25,274 bases of DNA, taken from the NCBI GenBank assembly GCA_021464525.1, contig JADRCO010000865.1, positions 1 through 25,274 on the forward strand. Reading direction: 5' to 3'. Both the position numbers and the translations under genes were made by a program. Below are positions 10,578 through 20,339 of the stretch, one piece after another (position 1 is the stretch's first letter; each line of letters begins with the position of its first letter). Under the pieces are notes generated by a model that was not told the DNA's origin, did no database searches, and saw only the letters and a list, made by a program, of their open reading frames with translations. Origin of the DNA: Rhizophagus sp. LPA8_4_AMF. Its lineage: Eukaryota; Glomeromycota; Glomeromycetes; Glomerales; Glomeraceae.

Positions 10578-11368
10578 GGTTCAGACAAAATCTAATCACG
10601 TGATTACACGTTCTAAGTCGGATATGTATAAATTTTAAATCTTTGATGAGAAAATGTTTTCCCATTCCGATAGAAATTATGTAAACTATAAATTTAACGA
10701 GGCTCGTATTACGAATCTAGTATTAGATTTTCATCCGGTGAACGAAAATAATATGAATTTCATAATTCCGGAACATAAATACTCAAACAAATACATCAGC
10801 GAGACAAAAGTATTGACTTTTGACGATATTGATTTTGATTTTCAGTTTCTAATTTAGATGACGAAGAATAAATTAAGATAAGGAAAAAACCATTCCTGTC
10901 CAATAATATTACTAATAAATTTGCAATTGTTCATTTATGACAATTGTTCCTCATAAAAAGTACCGATTTTTGTTTTTGTGATGTTTTTCCAAGTCATTGC
11001 GTGACCAATTAGATTCGTAGTGATATTTTCCGCAGTAATACAAATTCTTAATTTGTCTACAATAACAGTTAACCTATGTTTTTGTAAGTATTCCTTTTTC
11101 GTATTATCAATAGATGTTTACGTAATTGCGTAATTGTCTCCGTAAATTGGGGTAAGCTGAGCATCGGGTAATTTATTGTTGTTTTAGGCAATTACATGTG
11201 ACTATTGATTTGGGCTTAGATAACCTATAAAATGAACACTTTTTTTTGATAAACCCTTAGCAAGTTCTTTTAACTGATATTTTTTTCTTAAAAAAAATAT
11301 AGGTAAATTATAACGACTTTTTTCAGAAATATTTTAATATTTAATTAAATAATTTTTTAAAGTCAACC
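10578..11368. other. Spacer between the WW gene and Arb1, with one doubtful ORF
   Basis: It contains a 67-aa plus-strand ORF (10654-10857) with fairly normal composition but an in-frame stop just upstream, no recognisable domain and no splice partner I can define. The rest is AT-rich and should hold the WW gene's 3' UTR and the Arb1 promoter; a GACCAAT (CCAAT-like) word lies near 11002, far from the Arb1 start. Confidence 0.4.
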
Positions 11369-11949
11369 ATGACAGAACAAAGTCAGCAAGAAGCTTTTAC
11401 AATTGCACTCACAAAAGAATCGAATGATATAGACCAAAACACGTCAAAGGTTAATGCGGAGAATAAAAAAGTGACAATAGAAAACGAAAATTCGGGACAA
11501 AACTTGTTAGAAAAAGATAAAGATTCAGAAGAGAATAAAATTGATATGAATTCAATTAATAACATGACCTCTTCAACTGGTGAAACTAAGGAAAACGAAA
11601 ATCCAGAAGAAATTTTATTAATAGAAAATAAAAACTTGGCCGAAAATAAAATTGATACGACGTTGGTTAATGGCTCAAATGATCCCTCTTCAACCAGTGA
11701 AATTGTGAATAAGAAAGAAGACGAAAATCCAGAAAAAAATTTAAAAGAGAATAAAAATTTAAATGATAACAAGAGTGATACAACTTTGGTTAATGGCACA
11801 GATGATCCCCCTTCAACTGACGAAACTGTGAATCGCAAAGTAACAATAGAAGATGATATGGAAGAAAAAAATTTAGACGATACGAATTCAAAAAATGATG
11901 CAACTAATTCCACCGCTTCGACCAGTGAGGCCGTTGACGTAGCAATTCC

Positions 11950-11980
<31 letters not shown>

Positions 11981-13151
11981 AAATCTGGAAACGATGACGC
12001 TAATTTAGATTTTCATGATAGTGGACCAATTGAAGAAGATGAGAATAGGCTCTATGATCCGTACGTTGAAATTGTTGAAATTGCAAAATTTTTGTTCAAT
12101 CCGCCATATAAATTTTAAACTAACCTTAAAGTAATGTTCTTTATTTTTGAATAGATCGAAATCACTAACATATCGCGTAGAAATAGCGGTTCAGAAATAT
12201 AAAAAGAACCGTAAATTCAGTTCAACTCGTAATCAGGTTTTTAGTTCTTATCTACGTTTTGGTGGAATTAGCACTGGTCCTAAGTCTTACTTAGGTCAAG
12301 ATGGACTCGATAACGCAGACGCGGACGCAGAAGAAATTGCTGCACGCCGTGCAACAGATTTTATTGACGATGAAGCAGATGACATGGAAGTAAACTTTAC
12401 GTACATTGTTCGCGTCTATTTGTCTAGCTTTTTAATTGATAAATCTGGTTATGTTCAAATGGACCAATTTCGCGAAGGACCTCAGGTTGTGATATCATTT
12501 TTAAATTATTTACGTAACCATAAGGTATGTCCGGAGTATGAAGAAGATATGCAAATGGCTTTGCAATTCGCTCACAAAGCAAAAGAAGAATTACCAAATT
12601 GCAAAGCGCTCGCACAGAATGCGCCAGGAAAACTCAACAAGGCGTGTTCTTTATTATTCGGAGGAGAGTTATATGGTATGCTTGATGATCCTTGGAATGG
12701 AGAAGAAACGGTAGCGTCGATGATTGGAATATCAAAGGAGGAAGGAAAACGGTTCATTAGAAAATTATTTGGCGCTAATGCAGTTGAAGAGCTGACACGA
12801 GTTAAAGAAGATTCTAGACCCGCTTTGACATGTGAAATTATTGAAGTTGAGCCTTTTCAAATAGATACATCGGAGGCTTCCGCAGATGAAACCCTTCAAA
12901 ATTCTAATGAATTACACAACACGCAAGAAACTGATCTCAAGAAAATAAAGTTACGTGAATTTGATGTGTCTACTGCGGAACCTTTTTATATCTGTGTAAA
13001 TTCTGATGTAGGAATTTATGCTATGCCCGGGATGCGTATCACTGCAGATTTTCATAAGTTATCTAATGGATTTTGGTATTGGGATAAAGTAACAAATATA
13101 TATCCTTCATATTATCAACCTTGTGAAGATGATTCCGATGATGATGATTAA
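11369..13151 (+). CDS. arb1: Argonaute siRNA-chaperone complex subunit Arb1-like
   Basis: Exons 11369-12060 and 12155-13151, joined by a 94-bp GT-AG intron, give 562 aa. The junction rebuilds the family block RLYDP|SKSLTYRVEIAVQKYKKN. Residues 1-190 are disordered and acidic with internal repeats. About 195-206 is a polylysine tract coded by AAG repeats. From about 225 to 555 lies the Arb1 domain: YLRFGGISTGPKSY, a VNFTYIVRVYLSSFL helix, VVISFLNYLRNHKVCPEYEED, and APGKLNKACSLLFGG; the end is acidic. In fission yeast Arb1 forms the ARC complex with Arb2 and Ago1, holds duplex siRNA on Ago1 and is needed for heterochromatic silencing. The same role here is inferred from homology. The long repetitive N-terminus exceeds the yeast protein (about 400 aa). 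The family match is from memory of its conserved blocks, not from a search. Confidence 0.85.
11950..11985 (+). repeat. AAG trinucleotide microsatellite coding for polylysine
   Basis: About eleven AAG/AAA codons in a row inside Arb1. A basic tract just before the conserved domain is a common Arb1 feature. Near-pure AAG repeats can change length by slippage without shifting frame, so the tract may be polymorphic among strains. Confidence 0.85.
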
Positions 13152-13242
13152 ATTAAATTTTAGATTTTGCATTATCGTAAAAATTCTATTTTGCTTTTGT
13201 TTTTTTTGTATTATTTTAATGTAAATTCTATAATTTTTTTAT

Positions 13243-13259
13243 AATAAAATCCCAATAAA
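13243..13259 (+). terminator. Poly(A) signals of Arb1
   Basis: Two AATAAA hexamers (13243-13248 and 13254-13259) lie about 90-105 bp after the Arb1 stop. The VPS33 start codon follows at 13349, so this compact spacer of under 200 bp must contain both the Arb1 3' end and the VPS33 promoter. Confidence 0.5.
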
Positions 13260-13348
13260 GTATTCAAATCACTATCATGATAAGATCTTGTTGATCCAGC
13301 CAGATTTATATTATTTATTGTTTGCGAAGTAATTTGAACATATGAAAA

Positions 13349-16298
13349 ATGTCTTACTTGGGAAATACAAATTCTTCTTTGAACGTCAATTCTTTAAGAG
13401 ATTTGGCGAGAAAAGAATTAACTAATGTTTTAGACTCAGTATGTTATTTTCAAAATAAAAAACTTTGGTTTATAAATTAACCTATTTATTAACTACATAT
13501 TTGGAAAATAAATAGGTTAGAGGAAAAAAATGTTTAGTGCTAGATCCAAATATCAGTGGGCCTTTAAGTTTGATAGCTGGATTTTCTTTATTAAAAGTAG
13601 TTATTTTCAAGAAATTACATAAATTTGTACTTGTAATTTGAAATTTTAAACTAATAAGATGCTAATAATAGGAACATGGAGTAGAAAAAGTACATTATCT
13701 TCAACAAGGGCCTTTAGAGACTGAACTAAAAAGTTTGATTTATATATGTCGCCCGCAACTGAATTATATGAAATATATTGCTGGTATAAATTTCGTATAT
13801 TTATTTTGTTTCATATCGACCATAATTTTTTGACTTTGTTTATCATTATGTTTTCGTAGAACATATAGCTCATCATCAAAAAGATATATCAAATTATGAA
13901 TACAATCTTTACTTTGTTCCTCGAAGGACTATGATTTGTGAAAGAGTCTTGGAAGAAGCTGGCGTCTTTGGAGATATCCTTATTTTAAATCAAATCATCA
14001 ATTTCATATTTCTTTATAAAAAATTTTATAAATCTGACAACTTAACCAAATAATTTCCTTAACTGGGTTGATTCTTACAGATTACGATCGGAGAATATCA
14101 TCTCGATTTAATACCATTTGAAGATGATTTATTATCTTTAGAGTTAGATAATACCTTTAAAGAACTCTATCTGGTATTTTATTATTTATGACAGCAAAGG
14201 TTATAAGTAATATTAGAACAAAATTATGATTTTTTTTAAAAAAAAATTTAAATATAGGATGGTGATTATACTTCAATTTATTATGCGGCAAGAGCACTTA
14301 TGAAGCTCCAGACGAAATTCGGGCTTATTCCAAGAGTTATTGGGAAAGGAGATTGTGCTAAAGTAAGAAAGATTACATCTATTCGATTGAAATTATTCAT
14401 ATTATTATATTAATTCTTATTCGTTAATCTAGCACCTAGCTGACATGTTACTTCGTATGCGTAAAGAAGTTGCTGTTGACGACCCGTCATCCACATTATC
14501 AGTATCTCAAAACATAGATTCTCTAATTATTTTAGATCGTTCTGTTGATCTTATTTCTCCTCTTTGCACGCAGTTAACTTACGAAGGGTTGATAGATGAA
14601 GTGTTCGGTATAAGATCTTCACACGCAGAAGTTGATTCAGCTATTGTTGGCCCTACTTCACAAAAATCAGCCCCAGCAGCAGCAACATCAACATCGAATG
14701 CCGCATCAACAACGTCACAACCCCCCACTCCTGCAAAAAAAAAAATTAAAGTTCCACTCAATTCTAGTGATAGACTATTTGTTCAATTGAGAGATATGAA
14801 TTTTGCTGTTGTGGGCGGAGTCCTTAACAGAGTCGCAAGAAGAATTAATGAAAATTACGAGGTACGCTGACAAAAGCTTAATCTTTATAATCTCAATAGG
14901 CAATTAATATATATCCTTTTATCAATAAATAATAATCGCAAAATAGGAGAGACACCAAGCCAAGACAGTTATGCAGATTCGCGAATTTATTAATAAGTTA
15001 GGAGGACTTCAATCTGAACATCAATCATTAAGGACTCGTATCCTTATTTTATTATATAAGTATGCGGAAAAAAATATTTATATTTACCTTAAGCAACTTT
15101 ATTTCAGATACTGGCATAGCCGAAGAAATTATGGCATATACTGTTACTCCTGAATTTAACAAAGCCCTCGAAGTGCAACAAAGTAATCATTTATTATACC
15201 TTAATTGAAGAATTTTTTTTTTATAATTGATGAATGGAAATTCATAAAAAAAAAAAAAATTTTAGATTTGGTTGCAGGAATAGAGATAAATTTACAAAAT
15301 GAGCAAATTGAAGAGATGATTAATCGGCAAGTACCAATCTTACAAGTTTTAAGATTATTGTGTCTACTAAGTTTAGTGAATGGTGGTTTGAAACAGAAGA
15401 GCCTTGAATTTTTCAAAAAGGAAATTTTACAGGTAAGCATGAATTTAGCATGAATTTCATTTGAGAATCAAAATGTAGGATTATTCAATTAACTATTCGT
15501 GTATAATATTTAAGACTTATGGATTTGAACATCTTCAAACACTCTTGAATTTGGAACGCTTAAATATGTTTGTTAAACAAGGTTCTGCTACTAGTAAATT
15601 TAACTACGTCAGAAAACATCTTCAGCTAATTGTTGATGAGGTTGACGAGCAGAGCCCTCAAGACATTTCGTATGTATATTCAGGATACGCACCGTTGAGT
15701 GTACGCCTGATACAATGTGTAACAAAAGGCGGACCGACACCAATTGGTAATCCCGTGGGTGCTAATGCAGCAGCTAATCCTATTGGAACTGGCGGTGCTG
15801 CAAAAGGTATCGTTGGGTGGAAAGGACATGAAGAAGCTTTGAAAATGTTGCCAGGTAAAACGTTCGATGAAGTTCAGAAACTTGATGATGGAGCTATTCT
15901 TTCTAAGAGTAAGCATAAGTTTTGTTTTATAATATGCTAACATAAGAACAAAGTTAATTGATTCTCGATTTTCTTTACATATTTTTTTTTTTTTAGAATT
16001 GGCCCAAGGACAGCAACCACGTGTTACTCTCATATTTTTCTTAGGAGGATGCACATATACTGAAATTTCAGCAATAAGATTTATGGCACAACAAGATGAA
16101 GGTAATACCTCTTTCATTTTAAATATGTTAACTAATTATATTTTAGTTTATTATATTAAATTATCTTCATTTAAAAAAAATAAAGGACAACGTGAATATG
16201 TCATTGCTACGACTCAAATTGTCAATGGCAATTCACTATTGAGTTCGGTTATGCAAAAAATAGATAATTTGGGTCATTCCGCTGGTGGAAGTTCTTAA
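13349..16298 (+). CDS. VPS33: VPS33, Sec1/Munc18 subunit of HOPS/CORVET tethering complexes
   Basis: VPS33 is the SM protein of HOPS and CORVET and templates SNARE assembly for endosome and vacuole fusion. The 13 exons are 13349-13438, 13516-13596, 13672-13783, 13860-13973, 14079-14173, 14258-14362, 14433-14861, 14947-15037, 15108-15182, 15266-15432, 15515-15908, 15997-16101 and 16186-16298: 1,971 nt, 656 aa, all phases consistent. Family blocks run in order: GPLSLIAGFSLLK, EYHLDLIPF, TSIYYAARALMKLQ, GKGDCAK, RSVDLISPLCTQLTYEGLID, HTGIAEEI, QVLRLLCLLSLVNGGLKQK, DISYVYSGYAPLSVRL, RVTLIFFLGGCTYTEISAIR and REYVIATT. They match animal VPS33A block for block. An Ala/Ser/Thr/Pro-rich insert lies around residues 280-305. 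Introns 4 and 8 carry U12-type signals; the other ten are GT-AG without them. The gene is convergent with the HIT gene. Confidence 0.95.
13974..14078 (+). other. U12-type AT-AC intron (VPS33 intron 4)
   Basis: This 105-bp intron begins ATATCCTTAT and ends TTCTTAC. It contains an exact TTCCTTAAC branch site at 14055-14063, about 15 nt before the 3' end, and lacks a strong polypyrimidine tract. These are the signature elements of the minor (U11/U12-U4atac/U6atac) spliceosome. Removal joins GGA G|AG ATT, giving GVFGEITIGEYHLDLIPF, which matches the VPS33 family. Within this exon I find no usable GT donor that keeps that sequence; unspliced, the frame stops inside the intron. Confidence 0.9.
15038..15107 (+). 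other. U12-type GT-AG intron (VPS33 intron 8)
   Basis: This 70-bp intron begins GTATCCTTAT, the canonical U12 donor with GT ends, and ends TTTCAG. A branch-like TACCTTAAG at 15085-15093 matches TTCCTTAAC at 7 of 9 positions and lies about 15 nt before the acceptor. Removal joins ACT C|AT ACT GGC and rebuilds SLRTHTGIAEEI, equivalent to the HTSIAE block of animal VPS33A. It is the second minor-type intron of the gene. Confidence 0.82.
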
Positions 16299-16367
16299 TG
16301 ATAAAATAGAATCTTTTTTATATTAATAATATGTATTTATCAAGATAGAATTATTGTATTTTTTTTA

Positions 16368-16373
16368 AATAAA
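16368..16373 (+). terminator. Poly(A) signal of VPS33
   Basis: AATAAA 70 bp after the VPS33 stop, inside the 178-bp spacer between the two convergent genes. The 3' UTRs of VPS33 and the HIT gene probably lie very close or overlap. Confidence 0.5.
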
Positions 16374-16476
16374 TATTGATTGCCGAATGAGATATAATAT
16401 TATTGTTGTCCACACTTTTTATGTATTTTTTTATGATTAAATAAATCATTGTTATTACAATCATATATAATGACTT

Positions 16477-17070
16477 TTATAGTTTTGCCCTTATTTCTTT
16501 ACCAATTTTTTCACTTTCATCTTTACTTAATCTTAATCTTCCGCCGCTTCTACTTTCAACTTCTTTAAATCGTGGTATAATATGAAAATGTAAATGAAAA
16601 ACTACTTGTCCCGCAATTTGTCCATTATTTTGAAGTAAATTAAAATCTTTAGCACCAACACCTTGAATTACAGCATTTGAAATTTGAGGTAATACAGAAC
16701 CCAAGGAAGACATTACTGAAGGTGAAGCCAAAGTTAAACGTGAAATATGAGTTTTGGGAATTACCAGAGTGTGACCTCTAGAAATCGGAGCAATATCTAA
16801 TAAAGAATTAAAATTAATGGAAGAAATTCAAAAAAATTTTTTAACGTTGGGCAGAGAAGAAAAAAATGGATAATTTACTGTACCCAGAAAAGCTAATATT
16901 TCATCATTTTCAAAAACTTTTATACAAGGCAATTGACCGGATACAATTTTACAAAAAGTACAATCCTTTGGGTCTTCTGAAGGTACTGAATCAGATTTAA
17001 CATTTAGTGAAAGATTTCGAGGAGATTCAGGAGTAATGCGAGGAAAAAGCGGATTATTAATAGGTGGCAT
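16477..17070 (-). CDS. HIT-family protein (HINT/Hnt1-like nucleotide hydrolase)
   Basis: Exons 17070-16884 and 16796-16477 on the minus strand, with an 87-bp GT-AG intron, give 168 aa. The junction rebuilds AFLDIAPISRGHTLVIPKTH, the classic HINT block. The catalytic histidine triad is HLHFHII (His130, 132, 134) in the context GQVVFHLHFHIIPRF. Cys37 and Cys40 (DCTFCKIV) match the N-terminal cysteine pair often seen in HINT proteins. HINT enzymes hydrolyse adenosine phosphoramidates and related AMP conjugates through a covalent histidine intermediate. An N-terminal extension of about 35 residues, low in acidic residues and with several Pro/Arg/Ser, precedes the fold and could be a weak mitochondrial signal, but this is not clear. 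Length is close to yeast Hnt1. All catalytic residues are present, so it should be active. Confidence 0.93.
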
Positions 17071-18160
17071 GTTTCCAAAAAAAAATGATTACAAGATTAT
17101 CTGAAAGCACCAAAACGAACATCGTGTAATATAAATAATGTGTTTGTCTTGTCTCCGGACCCTGTTAAACCCAATTAGTCCTTAAACTTGATCCTAAATT
17201 GGTCTAGAGTTAACAGGTAGACCTAGAACCAGGTCCTAGGTCGGAGATCTCACTAATTTATCCGCATTAAGCCTCTTAATATATAGGTAGTATTAAGGCT
17301 GGGTATTTGAATATCACATCACTAATACTTTCCATTTTTTTTCTCTAATCTGGAAAAAGTTTTTTAGATTTTTATAAAAATTATCAGTAAATTTTTTAAA
17401 GTATAGTTAATATATTAATTAATATAGAATTTCAAAAATATAAAAATCTTCCTGATTCCTTATTAGAAAACCTTAAAAATATTTGTTTATTTATATATAA
17501 TGTATTGCTGTTTAAAAAAATAAAATTAATAAGAAGTTATATATAATTTATAGAAGATTTTAACAATAAGTTGATTTATTATATTAAATTATAATGTACT
17601 ATAATTAAACAGACTTAAACTAGAAGAATATTTTGAAACTATATAATACAGTTCCAAAATCTAGTTTTTTAATATTTTAAAATTAAACAAATAATTGAAT
17701 TAAAAATAATCTATAAAAAGTCATTTGAATATCTGTTTAAAATTATGTAAATAATAGTTATTGGATAGAAGGGTTGAAATATCATCAAAGTGATCAAATT
17801 GTGAAGCAGCTCAGATAAAATTTTAACCACTATACCTAATAACTGTATTATTATACAGATGTTCAAAATTATGTTCCATATAAAAAATAATAAATAAACT
17901 ATATAAGTTTATTTATTAGCAGTATTATACCTATAAAAATTAATATATTTAATATTTAATCCAAATGATACAATGCATTAAAGTGAAACATTGACTAATT
18001 AATCAAAGCTATATCAGTAACATTAATTATTTTACTATAATCAGATTTTTCATATTATACAGATATTTCCTTTTTAGATCAATTAACCAATAGAATTGCA
18101 AGAAAAAGTAAGGTAAAATTACATATAAAAGTTGAAATTTCTACAGAGACTTTTATTAAA
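17071..18160. other. Gene-free AT-rich stretch with a GC-richer patch
   Basis: No coding sequence recognised. At about 17150-17250 a GC-richer patch holds several small inverted repeats: GACCTAG/CTAGGTC with a 9-nt spacer, GGTCTA/TAGACC, and a longer imperfect pair formed by TCTCCGGACCCTGTTAA and TTAACAGG...GTCGGAGA. It is probably an old repeat fragment. The rest is plain AT-rich DNA except for the small element at 17756-17844. Confidence 0.5.
17756..17844. mobile_element. Possible small MITE with 25-bp imperfect inverted repeats
   Basis: The left end AGTTATTGGATAGAAGGGTT and the reverse complement of the right end (AGTTATTAGGTATAGTGGTT) agree at about 18 of 25 positions over the full arm. 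The element is 89 bp long and GC-richer than its flanks. A target-site duplication is not clear. The superfamily is not assigned. Confidence 0.4.
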
Positions 18161-18320
18161 AGTAAGGGCAGGGTTGGGAAATTAGTACAGTTAGTACAAT
18201 TTAGTACAGTTTAGTACAGTTAGTACATATAATAATTAATATAAAATTTAGTACAGTACAGTACAAGTACAGAGTCAAAATTTTCATAGTACATACAAAT
18301 TTCCCAACCCTGAGTAAGGG
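18161..18320. mobile_element. hAT-type MITE with perfect 8-bp target-site duplication
   Basis: The element is 144 bp (18169-18312), bounded by perfect 15-bp terminal inverted repeats CAGGGTTGGGAAATT / AATTTCCCAACCCTG. The 8-bp word AGTAAGGG occurs directly outside each end (18161-18168 and 18313-18320). An 8-bp duplication and ends starting CAGGG are the hAT superfamily signature. The inside is non-coding and filled with repeats of TTAGTACAGT / GTACAGTACA. It must have been moved by a hAT transposase elsewhere. The intact ends and duplication indicate a fairly recent insertion. Confidence 0.92.
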
Positions 18321-19017
18321 GGTCCTATCTGAATAATCAGCAATCAGAAATGTGGTTGGGATATTTCAGATAATTAATTTTATCTGTTATATTTTTCTAA
18401 ACAAATTTTTAAATGATGATTAATTTTAATGTAAATTAAATTATTTAATTTTTTTAAGTTAGAGGAGTGACACATATTACGTAATTATTAAAGAGAAAGG
18501 AAGATAGTCAAAATCTTACATTATACTTAATAAAATCATATATTTATAATATAATAATTTAATTGGCTGTTAAATCTGATAAGAGGAGGAGGGAGGTAAG
18601 TTTATATTAAACTAGATATTATGTAATAGTTGTTACTGCTCTAATATTATACTGTCATTATTTTAAAGATTTTTTTGAGTTAACTGTTAAAATTTTAGAA
18701 TTTATTTGTTTTTAACATTTTTTAGCTTTAAGTTTTATTAAATTTGAAGAATTACAACCAATTTCAGTAAGTGGCATATTTGATAATCTTAATTTTGGTA
18801 TTTGGCTAAATTTTAAAATCCCAGTTATTTAAGAGATCTTCTATTACAATTAACACATTTTAAAATATTTTACTGCATAATAAAAATATGGATTTATCTT
18901 CAAATTTTATGACAAGTTTATAGATGGTTTAAAAATAACATTACTTCTCTTTATTATAAACTTTAAAGATTTGGTACTTTATTAGTTCAAATTTTCTTTT
19001 AAGCAAATATTAAGATG
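18321..19017. other. AT-rich stretch with no gene seen
   Basis: No supported gene. A 30-codon plus-strand stretch near 18738-18830 (KFEELQPISVSGIFDNLNFG) looks protein-like and follows an acceptor-like TTTTTTAG, but I cannot link it to other exons. Confidence 0.4.
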
Positions 19018-19159
19018 AGTACTGGAAAAAGGGACCAAATTGAAAATTTTTTCAAAAAAAAGTTCTTAAGTAAAATAAATTTAAATTTGACCATCTGGTT
19101 CAAAATATTTGTTATTTTAAAAAAATTTTTTTAACCATTTGGTTCCTTTTCCCAGCACT
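19018..19159. mobile_element. MITE-like element with imperfect inverted ends
   Basis: The left end AGTACTGGAAAAAGGGACCA and the reverse complement of the right end, AGTGCTGGGAAAAGGAACCA, match except for a few changes over about 25 bp. An internal GACCATCTGGTTC echoes the right-end ACCATTTGGTTCC. It is about 142 bp, non-coding and AT-rich inside. No clear target-site duplication, so the family is not assigned. Confidence 0.55.
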
Positions 19160-19344
19160 TACCCTATATATCAAATTATTTTTAAACCTTTTCAGTTTTC
19201 AGTATAAAAAAAATTGCAATTACTTTAAGATAATTCTTAAAAACAGTTTTCAATTAAAAAAAGTTGAAAAATATACATATAATATTACAAAAATCTTTTA
19301 GAGTCTAAAGTTTTATTTTATAATAATAAATTTATAGTTTTATA

Positions 19345-19522
19345 TACAGTTCATCTTCACTATAATGAATCCCATAGGCTGGAGATTAAAATTCATTATA
19401 ATGAGAAATTCACTATACTGAGGGTCATTTTATTATACATAAAAAAATCTGTTCCTGAACTTTTCTTCATTATAGCAAGTTATTTACTATATAAAAATTT
19501 ACTATAGAGAGGATAAACTGTA
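19345..19522. mobile_element. pogo/Tigger-like MITE flanked by TA
   Basis: The element (19347-19520) has ends CAGTTCATCTTCACTATAAT and, inverted, CAGTTTATCCTCTCTATAGT: about 17 of 22 positions match. TA dinucleotides flank both ends, as expected for Tc1/mariner-pogo elements. CAGTT...ATCCT ends are typical of pogo/Tigger. Non-coding, 174 bp. It resembles the element at 24125-24299 in length and ends. Confidence 0.72.
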
Positions 19523-20339
19523 ATGTAAAATCTTTTCTTTTTTTTTTTAATTGTAGCGTACTGTAATGTAAAATCTGATTATAATAAAATAATCAATGTT
19601 TATACTAATATAGTTTGATTAATTAGTTAATATTTCATTTTAGTAATATTATGTTAAAATATCAATGATATTTATGCAATAAAAAATTTATCTAAAAAAT
19701 ATCAGTATATTGAAAATAATATAATAGAATCCTGAATAATACATACATAAGTCAGTTAAAAATTTCAAATTTACTATAGTGGCTATCACCTATAAATGAT
19801 AATAATATGGAGTGATTTCAAACTTTTTAAATCATAAATTAAATAATAAAAAAAAAAAAATTAAACTGATAAAATGATAAAGCAACATATACTATACATT
19901 TCTATTAGTTTAATTTATAGAATTTAATAAGAATTTTAAATAATATTATATGTCAAAAATTGATAATTTTAATAAGTAGTAATATTAAAAATATGAAATT
20001 TCAGACTAATTTTTATGAATTTTATAAAAATCCATAAAAATTTCATAGAATATAACAATAAAAAATTGCTGTTTACGTGGCAATTATTATACTTTGATAA
20101 TATATTATAAAAACAAGTTACATAATATAAATAAATAAAATTCTAAATTTCAGACTATTGTCAATTATAGATGATAATCACCATAGTCAATAAGCAAATT
20201 ATTTTCAGTTCTGCTAAATAAACTTTTATAATAACTTTAAAATTTTTATACTATTAAGCAATTTATTTTGTAACCATTTAATAAAAAAAAATTTATTAAT
20301 TTTAATCTTTTATTAATAATTATTACTTTATTATTGATA
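19523..20339. other. AT-rich stretch with no gene seen
   Basis: Very AT-rich, with no supported coding sequence or clear repeat structure. Confidence 0.5.

Noticed and set aside
10654..10857. 67-codon ORF after the WW gene
   Set aside because: An in-frame stop lies just upstream, there is no domain and no splice link; kept only as a note in the spacer entry.
11383..11913. 176-codon antisense ORF across the Arb1 N-terminus
   Set aside because: Ser/Phe-rich reading created by the Glu/Lys/Asn-rich sense repeats; no homology features.
13342..13344. Earlier ATG 7 nt before the VPS33 start
   Set aside because: It is in another frame and does not lead into the conserved VPS33 exon 2; the ATG at 13349 does.
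13974..14080. Reading VPS33 intron 4 as AT-AG or shifting it by two bases (ATCCTT...ACAG)
   Set aside because: An AT-AG removal breaks the frame. The two-base shift keeps the frame (Asp instead of Glu) but moves the donor off the ATATCCTT consensus. AT-AC fits both the signals and the protein.
15680..16117. 145-codon minus-strand ORF over VPS33 exons 11-12
   Set aside because: Antisense shadow that runs through an intron of VPS33.
17200..17240. B-box-like GGTTCTAGG on the minus strand suggesting a tRNA or SINE
   Set aside because: No matching A box at the right distance, no cloverleaf and no terminator in place.
18738..18830. 30-codon protein-like stretch behind an acceptor-like TTTTTTAG
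   Set aside because: Too short and with no partner exon; could arise by chance in AT-rich DNA.
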